From Mesobacillus subterraneus (GTDB lineage Bacteria > Bacillota > Bacilli > Bacillales > Cytobacillaceae), in the NCBI RefSeq assembly GCF_020524355.2, contig NZ_CP129019.1:124001-188000 (forward strand): DNA of 64,000 nt, read 5' to 3'. Made by a program: the position numbers and the translations under genes. This document shows positions 9,753-18,847 of the stretch, piece after piece. Under the pieces are notes generated by a model. That model did no database searches. It saw only the letters and a program-made list of their open reading frames with translations, and had not been told where the DNA came from. Each line of letters begins with the position of its first letter. Within the stretch, counting starts at the first letter, position 1.

Positions 9753-9779
9753 CCCCCGCCGGGTTGGCGGGGGATTTTT
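9753..9779 (+). terminator. Terminator of secA-prfB
   Basis: CCCCCGCC-GGGTT-GGCGGGGG is followed by ATTTTT; a perfect 8-bp GC stem. Confidence 0.9.
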
Positions 9780-9806
9780 AGCGTCTTATAGCACCGATTT
9801 GGGGTG

Positions 9807-9933
9807 CTGGAAAAATTATTCTCTTACTAATTAGAAAGAATTGCACAAACATCAAACATAATTGCGTACAAATCACAGTTAATTTCACAAACAATCATAT
9901 TAATTGCACAAAAAAGTACCATATTCGCATAAA
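9807..9933 (+). repeat. Dispersed element with 21-bp-phased TTGCACAA repeats, copy A
   Basis: It begins with CTGGAAAAATTATTCTCTTA (9807-9826). TTGCACAA-like boxes then recur at 9841, 9862, 9883 and 9904, exactly 21 bp apart, with a weaker fifth at about 9924. The same head and the same spacing recur at 11947-12074 and, inverted, at 23062-23183. Non-coding. Confidence 0.75.
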
Positions 9934-9950
9934 ATTCCATATATTAGAAA

Positions 9951-9980
9951 ACCTCCTCAACCAAAAGGTAGAGGAGGTTA
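9951..9980 (-). terminator. Terminator of the NERD gene
   Basis: On the minus strand AACCTCCTC-taccttttggtt-GAGGAGGTT is followed by TTC, just past the stop codon at 9983. Confidence 0.8.
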
Positions 9981-9982
9981 AA

Positions 9983-10939
9983 TCAAATTTTAGAATACAC
10001 TCTATTTTTTGTACCACCTGTATGCTGCAGATTCATATTTCCCAGCAAGTAGGTTGCGACAGTACGAGATCGTATTAGCAGGAAGCTTCTCAATTGCTTA
10101 TTCGTAATCGTGGGTCCTAACAGCAACAAATAATCAAGAATCGCTTGCTCATGAGCATTTGTTGAGATGGTTTTACAATGTGGACAGAACCATTTTCCTG
10201 AGATACGTTCCATAGGGCCGCGGCTGCAAGCTGGGCAGAGGACACCAGTGAGAATTTCTGAGGATGAGATATTATATCGATCAATGGTGGCTTTCTCAGG
10301 TTCGTGACTTTTAATCAGCAATTTCGTCAGTTTCTTTAATTCCTTCACTGAAAAAATTTCTTTTTGATGTAGAGTTTGATATTCAGCAACCTTAAAGACT
10401 AGTTTTCCACCTTTACATACACGGTCATAAATTTCTTGATTTTTGCTGGGATTTTGTAAGATGGACCCGGTATTGCTGTATGTGACGAGGAATTCTAGTG
10501 GAAGATGAGCAAGGTGATGATTAATCAGCCAGTTCCTGAATTGATATACTTGCCTTTTTACCTGTAGGACTGGATCATCGTAAACTTCTGTTTGGTCATT
10601 ATGTTTTCTAAGCACCTGGTTAAAATCAGGGTCGAATTCAATGACACCCGGCATATTCTTATTTTCAATCAGGAGAGCGAATTTGGTTGATAAAAGAAGG
10701 AAATCGATTTGAAAGTAGTTGGAGCCAAGCGGAATTCGGAGGTCTTGGAAGATGTAAAAATCGTTGTCATTTAAAAGGCTAATATAATAGTCCATGTCCT
10801 GCTCACCTTTGTAACCGGCCCTCTTGATAAGCATATCTTTAAGGATATCTGGACTCTTCGGATGGTTTGGAGGAAGTCTGCGCAGTAGAGCTTCATTGAC
10901 AAGAATCCTCATCGGCATTGTTCTCTGTTTCACAATCAA
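9983..10939 (-). CDS. NERD domain-containing protein with C-terminal zinc ribbon
   Basis: A NERD (nuclease-related domain) protein of about 318 aa. The domain (residues ~35-150) has the restriction-endonuclease-like core: IDFLLLSTKFALLIENKNMPG gives the D...E-x-K pattern. The C-terminus has a Cys4 zinc ribbon, CPACSRGPMERISGKWFCPHC. NERD proteins are presumed DNA-processing enzymes, but the family is not functionally defined. The start is uncertain: AAGGAG lies 8 bp before the TTG at 10939, whereas the upstream GTG at 10948 overlaps that ribosome binding site. It is transcribed alone, opposite to prfB, in a region absent between prfB and yitT in B. subtilis, so it is probably acquired. Confidence 0.8.
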   Translation of the reverse strand: MIVKQRTMPMRILVNEALLRRLPPNHPKSPDILKDMLIKRAGYKGEQDMDYYISLLNDNDFYIFQDLRIPLGSNYFQIDFLLLSTKFALLIENKNMPGVIEFDPDFNQVLRKHNDQTEVYDDPVLQVKRQVYQFRNWLINHHLAHLPLEFLVTYSNTGSILQNPSKNQEIYDRVCKGGKLVFKVAEYQTLHQKEIFSVKELKKLTKLLIKSHEPEKATIDRYNISSSEILTGVLCPACSRGPMERISGKWFCPHCKTISTNAHEQAILDYLLLLGPTITNKQLRSFLLIRSRTVATYLLGNMNLQHTGGTKNRVYSKI

Positions 10940-11128
10940 TTTGTTCACTCCTTAAGGTTAATGATTATGATATTCGACAGCTTTCGTTAAAATCCTCCCT
11001 GTACCCGAATAGGTATTATTCTTTTATTAACAGAAAGTAATGCATAAACATATAAACATTATCAACGTATTAACGCTAGTATAGAAAAGAGACTAAAATA
11101 GGATTCAATCTGCATATAGGGATAGATT

Positions 11129-11835
11129 TAAAAAGGTAACCTCCAACAAAACCATCGGTTCAAGCCCTAATTACCTATTTTCATCAACCCCATGTATTAA
11201 GAAAGAGTCCTCCACTCAAATGTAGAGCAGAACCGAAAGCGAACTCTCAATAAAGATGTAGATTAAAAAAAGGTAACCTCCAACCAAAACCATCGGTTCA
11301 GCCCCAAATTACCTATTTTCATCAACCCCATGTATCAAGAAAAAGTCCTCCACCCAAATGTAGAGCAGAACCGAAAGCGAACTCTCAATAAAGATGTAGA
11401 TTAAAAAAAGGTAACCTCCAACAAAACCATCGGTTCAGCCCTAATTACCTATTTTCATCAACCCCATGTATTAAGAAAGAGTCCTCCACCCAAATGTAGA
11501 GCAGAACCGAAAGCGAACTCTCAATAAAGATGTAGATTAAAAAAAGGTAACCTCAACAAAACCATCGGTTCAACCCCAAATTACCTATTTTCATCAACCC
11601 CATGTATTAAGAAAGAGTCCTCCACCCAAATGTAGAGCAGAACCGAAAGCGAACTCTCAATAAAGATGTAGATTAAAAAAAGGTAACCTCCAACAAAACC
11701 ATCGGTTCAACCCCAAATTACCTATTTTCATCAACCCCATGTATTAAGAAAGAGTCCTCCACCTTTATGTAGAGCTGAACCGAAAGCGAACTCTCAATAA
11801 AGATGTAGATTGAAAAAAGGTAACTTTCAATTAAA
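11129..11835. repeat. Five tandem copies of a ~137-bp non-coding repeat
   Basis: Units begin AAAAAGGTAACCTCCAAC and recur with GGTAAC at 11135, 11272, 11410, 11546, 11682 and 11819 (spacing 136-138 bp). Internal landmarks are ACCATCGGTTCA, TCATCAACCCCATGTATTA, GTCCTCCACCCAAATG and GAACCGAAAGCGAACTCTC. Copies differ by only a few bases. No reading frame runs through. Read on the minus strand each unit ends GGTAA...TTACC followed by about 7 T, a possible weak terminator. The unit is far too long and too uniform for CRISPR repeats and spacers. Confidence 0.9.
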
Positions 11836-11946
11836 ACCTCACGTTCCCGCACAATTATCGAGAAAGAATGCTATATCCAGAATTAGAAATACTCAAAGTA
11901 AGGTAGATAACTATAAAATCAGGGGAAATTCGGTTGTAAATTGCTA

Positions 11947-12074
11947 CTGGAAAAATTATTCTCTTAAGAATGAGTGATAATCGTGCGAGAATCATGAATA
12001 TTTGCGTGGAGTTTTTAATTAATTGCACATAAAGTAAGGATAATTGCGCAAAGATTCATCATAATTGCAGAAAC
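11947..12074 (+). repeat. Dispersed element with 21-bp-phased TTGCACAA repeats, copy B
   Basis: The head CTGGAAAAATTATTCTCTTA is at 11947-11966. TTGCG/TTGCAC boxes follow at 12002, 12023, 12044 and 12065, all 21 bp apart. Same family as 9807-9933. It sits directly downstream of the ~137-bp tandem repeats. Confidence 0.75.
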
Positions 12075-12084
12075 TTCCTAAAAA

Positions 12085-12116
12085 AGGAAAAACAGCCCTC
12101 AAGATGGAGGGCCGCT
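12085..12116 (-). terminator. Terminator of the CoA-disulfide reductase gene
   Basis: On the minus strand GGCCCTC-catctt-GAGGGCT is followed by GTTTTTCC, just after the stop codon at 12126. Confidence 0.8.
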
Positions 12117-12125
12117 TCCTGCATA

Positions 12126-14723
12126 TTAGATAAACAAATTCAGTCCAGAATCTTCAGCATCACCGAGATAAGCTGCTACACCGCCGATTTCGACTCCGTC
12201 GATGAGTTCTTCTTTTGCAATGCCCATGATGTCCATGCTCATGCCGCAGGCTACTAGCTTGACGCCGGCTTCTTGCGCGTTTTTCATCAGAGTTTCAAGG
12301 CTGTCGACGTTTTTGTTAGCCATGACTGTCTTGATCATTTTGGAGCCCATGCCGCCCATGTTCATCTTGGATAGTGGAAGGTCGTTAGCGCCTTTTGGCA
12401 TCATCATGCTGAACATTTTCGCCATCATGTCTTTCTCGGTTGACGGTGCGTCGTTGCGCTTCAGGATGTTTAGTCCCCAGAAGGTGAAGAACAAGGTGAC
12501 TTCTTTGCCCATCGCCGCCGCGCCGGATGCGATGATGAAGGTTGCGATGGTCGATGCCTTGTCGAGATCGCCGCTGAACACCACCATCGTCGCGCCATTT
12601 TTAGCCGGAGCCGCAGTCGGCACGCCAGTTGGTACCTCAACAGTAGCCGCCATCGTATTCAAAGGTACGACCACATTCCCTTTCATGATCTGGGCTTTGA
12701 ACTTCTTATCCTCAAACTTGTTGCTGATCAGTTTGTTGCCTGTCTTTTCGCACCAAGCTTTAATGTCCTTAGCGAAGCCTGGGTCAGTTGCATGGACTTC
12801 CATCACTTCGCCGTCCTGCATGTCGCCAATTGTTTTGTACACCTTCATAATCGGACCTGGGCAAGACAGTCCGCAAGCGTCAAGTGTCGTTTTTACAGTC
12901 GGCGGAGCAACCCTCAAGTCAGGAGCAACAGGAGTGACAGCATCCTTGGCTGCAGGCGCTGCTTCCATTGCCAACCCAACGCTAGACTGTGCCGAACCAG
13001 CAGCGATTTCTTCCATCGCAGCATGACGCTGGACCACACCATTATCGCTGATAGGTGTACCACAGTTTTCACTCGCATCCGGTTCATAGACACAAGAGTA
13101 AGTCTTGTATCCACCATCCAGATTGCGAACCTTAAAGCCAGCTTGCTTCAGGATCCGAGATGCTAGGTAGCCGCGAAGACCAACCTGGCAATATACGTAT
13201 ACTTCTTTGACAGGAATCTCACCAAGGCGATCACGAAGCTCCCCAAGTGGAATATTTACAGATCCCTCAATCATACCCATATCGCGTTCAATTGGTTCAC
13301 GAACGTCAATCAGATAGCCGCCGTCTGCTAAAATGTCGTTCAGTTCATGCCATTGAACTGTTTCCACAAGTCCTTCGGCAATATTTTTCGCTGCGTAGCC
13401 AGCCATGTTGACCGGGTCTTTTGCAGAAGAGTACGGAGGTGCGTATGCCAGTTCAAGATCCGGCAGGTCAAAAATCGTCATGCCGCCTTTAATAGCTGTA
13501 GCCAGGACGTCAATGCGCTTGTCTGCGCCATCATAAGAGACAGCCTGTGCACCAAAGATTCTTCCTGTCTCACGGTCAAAAATCAATTTTAGCGCGATCG
13601 GGAATGCACCCGGATAGTATCCAGCGTGAGAGCTTGGGTGAACGTGCACTACATCATAAGAGATGCCAAGACGCTTCAATGTTTTCTCGTTATTTCCTGT
13701 TGCCGCAACTGTCATGTCAAATACCTTTGCAATGGATGTACCAAGCGTTCCCTGGTATTTTGAATCGATTCCGTTAATATGGTCAGCAACGATACGTCCC
13801 TGGCGGTTGGCCGGCCATGCAAGCGGGATGTGAGTAGCCTGTCCGTTGATATAGTCTTTCACTTCGATCGCGTCACCGATTGCGTAGATGCTTTCGTCAG
13901 CCGTCTGCAGGCGCTCGTTGACACGAATGGCTCCGCGCAGGCCAAGCTCAAGGCCGGCTTTCTTCGCCAATTTATTTTCAGGAGCAACGCCAATCGCCAG
14001 AATCACCAAATCAGTGTCAATTTGCTTGCCGCTGTTCAGGTTGATCAGCTTGCCGTTCTTTTCAAAAGATTTCACGCCATCTTCAAGAACAAGTTTCACG
14101 CCTTTTTCACGAAGGTGCTGGTGTAAAATAGAAGCCATTTCAAAGTCGATTGGCGCCATGATCTGGTCCGCCATTTCAACGAGTGTCACTTCAACCCCGC
14201 GCTCCAAAAGGTTTTCAGCCATTTCAACACCGATGAATCCGCCGCCGATGACAGTCGCTTTCTTCGGCTGTTGCTCATCGACATATGCTTTAATTTTATC
14301 AGTGTCAGGAATGTTTCGAAGCGTGTACAATGCTTCTGCTTCATTAATGCCCGGAATTGGTGGCTTTATAGGGCTTGCTCCCGGGGATAAAACTAATACA
14401 TCATAGTTCTCATCATAAGTCTCGCCTGTTTTGAGGTTCTTGATCTCAACGACTTTGCGCTCGCGGTCGATGCGTGTTACTTCACTCAGGTTGCGGATGT
14501 CCATGTTGAATTTTTTGGACATGCCTTCAACAGTTTGCACTAACAATGCGTCGCGTTCCTGGATTGCACCGCCGATATAATAAGGAAGTCCGCAGTTTGC
14601 GAAAGAAATATATTCACCGCGTTCAATCATCACGATTTCTGTTTGTTCATCCAATCTTCTTAAACGAGCAGCCGTTGTAGCTCCTCCAGCAACTCCACCT
14701 ACGATTATCACTTTTTTAGCCAA
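12126..14723 (-). CDS. CoA-disulfide reductase / rhodanese / TusA / DsrE fusion protein
   Basis: An 865-aa cytosolic sulfur-handling fusion. Residues 1-~450 are a pyridine nucleotide-disulfide oxidoreductase of the CoA-disulfide reductase type: FAD motif IIVGGVAGGATTAARLRRL at the N-terminus and active-site Cys44 in SFANCGLPYY. Residues ~465-550 are a rhodanese domain (Cys512 in YCQVGLRG). Residues ~610-690 are a TusA domain (LDACGLSCPGPIMK, Cys621 in CPGP). The C-terminus (~705-865) is DsrE-like. It likely reduces CoA or polysulfide disulfides and passes sulfane sulfur between its own domains; this is inferred from the architecture. It is monocistronic with a promoter-proximal ATG at 14723. 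It lies in the insertion between prfB and yitT. Confidence 0.9.
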   Translation of the reverse strand: MAKKVIIVGGVAGGATTAARLRRLDEQTEIVMIERGEYISFANCGLPYYIGGAIQERDALLVQTVEGMSKKFNMDIRNLSEVTRIDRERKVVEIKNLKTGETYDENYDVLVLSPGASPIKPPIPGINEAEALYTLRNIPDTDKIKAYVDEQQPKKATVIGGGFIGVEMAENLLERGVEVTLVEMADQIMAPIDFEMASILHQHLREKGVKLVLEDGVKSFEKNGKLINLNSGKQIDTDLVILAIGVAPENKLAKKAGLELGLRGAIRVNERLQTADESIYAIGDAIEVKDYINGQATHIPLAWPANRQGRIVADHINGIDSKYQGTLGTSIAKVFDMTVAATGNNEKTLKRLGISYDVVHVHPSSHAGYYPGAFPIALKLIFDRETGRIFGAQAVSYDGADKRIDVLATAIKGGMTIFDLPDLELAYAPPYSSAKDPVNMAGYAAKNIAEGLVETVQWHELNDILADGGYLIDVREPIERDMGMIEGSVNIPLGELRDRLGEIPVKEVYVYCQVGLRGYLASRILKQAGFKVRNLDGGYKTYSCVYEPDASENCGTPISDNGVVQRHAAMEEIAAGSAQSSVGLAMEAAPAAKDAVTPVAPDLRVAPPTVKTTLDACGLSCPGPIMKVYKTIGDMQDGEVMEVHATDPGFAKDIKAWCEKTGNKLISNKFEDKKFKAQIMKGNVVVPLNTMAATVEVPTGVPTAAPAKNGATMVVFSGDLDKASTIATFIIASGAAAMGKEVTLFFTFWGLNILKRNDAPSTEKDMMAKMFSMMMPKGANDLPLSKMNMGGMGSKMIKTVMANKNVDSLETLMKNAQEAGVKLVACGMSMDIMGIAKEELIDGVEIGGVAAYLGDAEDSGLNLFI

Positions 14724-15506
14724 ATCAATTACCCTCTTTCTGAAAAATTTATATCATTTCGATGTTGTTTTGTTAATGACTAATTCACTCTGCCATTACA
14801 ATCCTTTATCAACAGTCTGGCAAGATGCTGAACCTGGATTTTGTGTAGTGGTAAGCATGCAAGGTATTAAAAATGTATTTTTCTTTTCTACAGGAAAGAC
14901 TAATCAATATGACCGCCTCCTCATACGTGAAATATATCACAAAGTACGGCTAGGGGTAAGGGTATCTGACGAATCGTCAAAAATTGTTCATAAATTCACA
15001 AACTTAACCTTTTAATAAGAAATTTTACTTGCAAAATAGCAGAATGCATTGCTTCTATAATATATCCACTTTAGTAATGTTGTTTTTAAAACTAAAGGTG
15101 AGGGAGGAAACTGAGAAAAATGGTGCTGAAAATAATAAGGAAGTTCTTGTTGATGAAAAAAAACTATTGATGATAGATGGTTGCTGTAAATAATCATGCT
15201 TTTCTAGATCGAAGAAAAGCAAATAGAGAGGATAGAAAATTTCTATTATATAGATTGAGGATAGGAGAGATGAAAATAATTATAAGCCATGCTGATAAGT
15301 TAGCTTGATGTTAAGCATAATGAGGATATCATTCTTAATTTAATATCAAGGGTGGATACTAAGGTGGTGCATATGCGATGTACATTATTTGCGGCAATCC
15401 TTTCAGTTTCTTTTACCCTTTAACACAGCGCACTACTAGCGTTTACAGATAATTCGACACGTGCTATACTCACTGACGGCATTAAAGGAAAAAAGGGGAT
15501 AGGACT
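14724..15506. other. Intergenic region with no recognised gene
   Basis: 783 bp between the divergent CoA-disulfide reductase and yitT genes. It is AT-rich with short open frames (the longest 81 codons at 14770-15015) that lack a convincing ribosome binding site or family similarity. It must hold the promoters for both flanking genes. No strong repeat or structured RNA was recognised. Confidence 0.5.
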
Positions 15507-16370
15507 TTGAAGAAAAGGCGTAATCATACATTCAATCCAACTTTAGAGAAGCTTTTTGAATATGTATATGTGCTCATAGGATCGGCGATTGTGGCAGTTT
15601 CGTTCAATGTGTTCTTGCTGCCGAACCGGGTTGCTTCCGGAGGAGTCAGCGGGATCAGTACGATTTTGGACGCGACGCTAGGCTGGGAGCCGGCATATGT
15701 CCAGTGGGCGTTTAATATACCGTTGTTTATTGCAGGGGTTGTTTTACTTGGGAGGCAATATGGATATAAAACTCTTGCAGGAATCATTTTTCTTCCATTT
15801 GTTGTGTTTCTGACGAGTGATGTAAAGCCGTGGACGCTCGATCCTTTGCTGGGATCATTATTCGGCGGAATTGGTGTTGGTCTCGGTCTTGGCATTGTTT
15901 TTAGAGGAAATGCGTCAACTGGCGGTACGGATTTGGCAGCGCAGATCATTCACAAGTACACAGGACTTTCGCTTGGTACGTGCGTGGCGTTGATTGATGG
16001 TCTAATTGTATTATCTGCAGCGATTGTATTTGATATCGAACGAGGTCTTTACGCATTGATCGGGCTTTATGTAACTAGTAAAACAATCGACCTTGTACAG
16101 GTTGGCATCGGGCGCTCTAAGATGGCAATGGTCATTACAAACCAACAAGATGAAGTTCGTGAAGCGATTTTGAATAAAATAGACCGTGGAGTGACAAAAC
16201 TATCAGCATACGGAGGCTATACGGACCAGGAAAGGCCAATTATCATGTGTGTCGTCGATCAGACGGAGTTCACAAAATTGAAACAATTGGTCCAATCCAT
16301 TGATCCATCTGCATTTGTGATTGTCATGGATGCTTCCGAAGTATTGGGTGAGGGTTTTAAAAGAGCATGA
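15507..16370 (+). CDS. YitT family membrane protein (YvjA-like)
   Basis: A 287-aa YitT-family protein. Five to six hydrophobic segments occupy residues ~18-190 (for example LIGSAIVAVSFNVFLLPNRVASGGVSGIS and GSLFGGIGVGLGLGIVFRGNASTGG). A cytosolic DUF2179 domain follows at ~200-287 (AMVITNQQDEVREAILNKIDRGVT). The molecular function of the family is not established. The TTG start has AAAAGGGGATAGGAC upstream. Its position between prfB and cccB/ftsE corresponds to yvjA of B. subtilis. Confidence 0.88.
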   Translation: MKKRRNHTFNPTLEKLFEYVYVLIGSAIVAVSFNVFLLPNRVASGGVSGISTILDATLGWEPAYVQWAFNIPLFIAGVVLLGRQYGYKTLAGIIFLPFVVFLTSDVKPWTLDPLLGSLFGGIGVGLGLGIVFRGNASTGGTDLAAQIIHKYTGLSLGTCVALIDGLIVLSAAIVFDIERGLYALIGLYVTSKTIDLVQVGIGRSKMAMVITNQQDEVREAILNKIDRGVTKLSAYGGYTDQERPIIMCVVDQTEFTKLKQLVQSIDPSAFVIVMDASEVLGEGFKRA

Positions 16371-16420
16371 TATTGGTATAAAATAGTACTGTATGCAAAA
16401 TTTTCTTAGGGGGAGTTAAA

Positions 16421-16735
16421 TTGAAGAAGAAATTATTAGCTCTATTAATGGGAACTTCCTTGGCACTAGCAGCTTGCGGTGGCGGTGGCGACGAAGCAGG
16501 AGGCGGAGACACAGCTGGTGCGGATCCGGAAAAGCTTTATAATCAAAAATGCTCAAGCTGCCATGGTGGCAACCTTGAAGGCAGCGTAGGACCGAAGCTT
16601 AGTGATGTAGGTTCACGTTTATCTCAGGCAGAGATTGAAAGTGTTATTGAGAAAGGCTAGGGATCAATGCCTCCAAAACTGCTTGAAGGCGAAGATGCTT
16701 CAGCAGTAGCCGAATGGCTTGCAAACAAAAAATAA
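16421..16735 (+). pseudogene. cccB: Cytochrome c-551 lipoprotein with in-frame stop
   Basis: A small membrane-anchored c-type cytochrome, an electron carrier of the respiratory chain. The lipoprotein signal MKKKLLALLMGTSLALAAC has a lipobox ending at Cys19. The heme-binding site CSSCH lies near residue 46. A TAG at 16658-16660 interrupts the frame after 79 codons, where a residue such as Gln or Lys is expected. The frame then continues GSMPPKLLEGEDASAVAEWLANKK to TAA at 16735, and this part carries the Met heme ligand. Without it the cytochrome would lack its sixth ligand. A single base substitution or a base-call error explains it. Start TTG with AGGGGGAG upstream. A terminator follows. Confidence 0.85.
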
Positions 16736-16747
16736 GAGTCATAAGGA

Positions 16748-16775
16748 AACGTCCTGAAATCCAGGGCGTTTTTTT
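16748..16775 (+). terminator. Terminator of cccB
   Basis: AACGTCCTG-aaatc-CAGGGCGTT is followed by TTTTT. Confidence 0.88.
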
Positions 16776-17178
16776 GTGCCATTTTTACCAATCTAAAGAT
16801 GGTAGGAATGCTGTCTTTATGCATTTCTGTAAAATCGCCAAATTATTTAGCAATTCAGCAAGCTTCACGATTTGTACATACAAGTTATGACAAATGTTTG
16901 TAACGATTCAGTAATAAAACTAAAAATTCTAGTAAAAAAGAAACGCGATAACAAATGGATTTTACTAGGCAAATAGCTAACTTACGAGGATGATTAGTCG
17001 GCAAGTAACTAGTTGGATTAACCTATAGAGGAATTAAATGGGATATAAAACTGTATTTGAAAAGAAACTGTAATATTTAAAAGGGTTTTTTTGATAGAGT
17101 GAAATGCTATAATAGGTTTGTTACAAATTGTCGAAGTTTAGCCGTGTGATAAGACTAACTATCTAAGGTGATACAAAA
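16776..17178. other. Intergenic region upstream of ftsE
   Basis: About 400 bp of AT-rich non-coding sequence. A TATAAT-like -10 box at about 17109 probably belongs to the ftsEX promoter, but no good -35 box at correct spacing is seen. Nothing else recognised. Confidence 0.4.
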
Positions 17179-17865
17179 ATGATAGATATGCAGGATGTTT
17201 ACAAAACATACCGAAACGGCATCACTGCCGCTAACGGGATCAATGTTCATATAGATGCAGGTGAATTTTTATACGTAGTGGGACCCAGCGGTGCTGGAAA
17301 ATCTACTTTTATAAAAATGATGTACCGTGAAGTTAAGCCTACTCAAGGGTCGATCATTATTAATGGTGTCGATCTGGCAAAGCTAAAGGACAGCAAAGTA
17401 CCATTGCTGCGCCGGAATATTGGTGTTGTGTTCCAGGACTTCAAATTGCTTAACACTCTTTCTGTCTATGAAAATGTCGCTTTTGCGATGGAAGTAATCG
17501 AGGAACAGCCGCAATATATCAAGAAGCGCGTCATGGAAACTTTGGAACTTGTAGGGCTTAAGCATAAAGCAAGAGCGCTTCCTACTGAGCTTTCAGGCGG
17601 GGAGCAGCAGCGTGTTGCCATTGCTCGTTCAATAGTGAACGCACCAAAGGTGGTAATCGCCGATGAACCTACGGGAAACCTTGATCCAGATACTTCATGG
17701 GAAATCATGAACATATTTGAAGAGATTAATCTGAGGGGAACCACGATTGTCATGGCAACTCACAACAAAGAAATCGTCAACACAATCAAGCATCGCGTCA
17801 TTGCGATTGAAAATGGCCGGATTGCCCGTGACGAAGTGAAAGGTGACTACGGATATGAAAGCTAG
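17179..17865 (+). CDS. ftsE: Cell division ATP-binding protein FtsE
   Basis: A 228-aa ABC ATPase that pairs with FtsX at the membrane. The FtsEX complex relays ATP hydrolysis to cell-wall hydrolases outside the cell. Motifs: Walker A GPSGAGKST (~residues 36-44), Q-loop FQDFKLL, signature LSGGEQQRVAIARSIVN, Walker B VVIADEPTGNLD, and H-loop MATHNKEIV. It has the family's usual length. ftsX begins inside its last codons, so the two are co-translated. Confidence 0.97.
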   Translation: MIDMQDVYKTYRNGITAANGINVHIDAGEFLYVVGPSGAGKSTFIKMMYREVKPTQGSIIINGVDLAKLKDSKVPLLRRNIGVVFQDFKLLNTLSVYENVAFAMEVIEEQPQYIKKRVMETLELVGLKHKARALPTELSGGEQQRVAIARSIVNAPKVVIADEPTGNLDPDTSWEIMNIFEEINLRGTTIVMATHNKEIVNTIKHRVIAIENGRIARDEVKGDYGYES

Positions 17866-18748
17866 AACATTTCGCCGCCATGTCCGCGAGAGCTTTAAGA
17901 GCCTAGGGCGGAACGGCTGGATGACGTTTGCCTCCGTTAGTGCCGTTACAGTTACCTTGCTTTTGGTCGGTATCTTTTTCGTCATTATGATGAATTTAAA
18001 TAAAGTCGCAACCACGATTGAGGAAGATGTAGAAATCCGAGTCCATGTGGATGTAGCAGCGAACGACAAAGATAAAGAGGTATTGGAACAGCGGATCAAC
18101 CAGGTTTCTGGTATAAAAAGTGTGACCTATTCTTCCAAGGAACAAGAACTTGAGAGTCTAATCAAGAGTCTTGGAGATGAAGGGGAAGCCTTCCAGCTGT
18201 TTGAACAGGACAATCCTTTGAACGATGTGTTCGTCGTAAAGACGAAAAACCCTACTGACACAATGAAAGTTGCCAAGCGAATCGAGAAACTCGAATATGT
18301 CACTACTGTAAAGTATGGACAAGGCAAGGTTGAAAAATTATTCAGTTTTATTAAAGTAAGCCGCAATGTAGGACTCATTCTGATTGTCGGTCTTCTTTTT
18401 ACAGCGATGTTCTTAATCTCTAACACGATCAAAATTACGATCATGGCACGTAAGCGAGAGATTGAAATTATGAGACTTGTAGGCGCTACAAACGGTTTTA
18501 TAAGATGGCCGTTCTTCCTGGAAGGTCTCTGGTTAGGAATTCTGGGAGCTGTGGTGCCGATTGCGGTAGTTTCGGCTGCATACTATTATGCTTACGATTT
18601 TATAAATGAAAGATTGAAGGACCATTTCATTAAATTGCTTGAATTCAACCCGTTTGTTTACCAGTTATCAGCCATCCTGATCATAATGGGAGCGGCAATT
18701 GGAATCTGGGGAAGTCTCATGTCCGTCCGCAAGTTCTTGAAAGTGTAA
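17855..18748 (+). CDS. ftsX: Cell division protein FtsX (permease-like subunit)
   Basis: A 297-aa FtsX with the expected topology: a cytosolic N-terminus (MKARTFRRHVRESFKSLGRN), TM1 at ~22-45, an extracellular loop of ~120 residues that contacts the hydrolase, and three further TM segments (~170-195, ~220-245, ~265-290). IKITIMARKREIEIMRLVGAT is the conserved cytosolic coupling segment. The start at 17855 overlaps ftsE by 11 bp; an in-frame GTG 12 bp upstream is possible. The gene downstream encodes a murein hydrolase with a coiled coil, a likely FtsEX client. Confidence 0.95.
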   Translation: MKARTFRRHVRESFKSLGRNGWMTFASVSAVTVTLLLVGIFFVIMMNLNKVATTIEEDVEIRVHVDVAANDKDKEVLEQRINQVSGIKSVTYSSKEQELESLIKSLGDEGEAFQLFEQDNPLNDVFVVKTKNPTDTMKVAKRIEKLEYVTTVKYGQGKVEKLFSFIKVSRNVGLILIVGLLFTAMFLISNTIKITIMARKREIEIMRLVGATNGFIRWPFFLEGLWLGILGAVVPIAVVSAAYYYAYDFINERLKDHFIKLLEFNPFVYQLSAILIIMGAAIGIWGSLMSVRKFLKV

Positions 18749-18847
18749 GGAAGAATCACATTCTTCCTAAACACTACATAGCCAATAGACGATAGATAGA
18801 AAGACAAAGTTACGAAACTATCATGAGTAAGAGAGGGGAAAGATCTA

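Noticed and set aside
11129..11835. CRISPR array
   Set aside because: The full 137-bp unit is conserved with no variable spacers, and no cas genes are in the window.
12202..13026. Long open frame (274 codons) on the plus strand opposite the CoA-disulfide reductase
   Set aside because: It is a shadow of the real minus-strand gene, with no ribosome binding site or family match.
14770..15015. 81-codon frame upstream of yitT
   Set aside because: No convincing ribosome binding site, no family similarity and composition like non-coding DNA.
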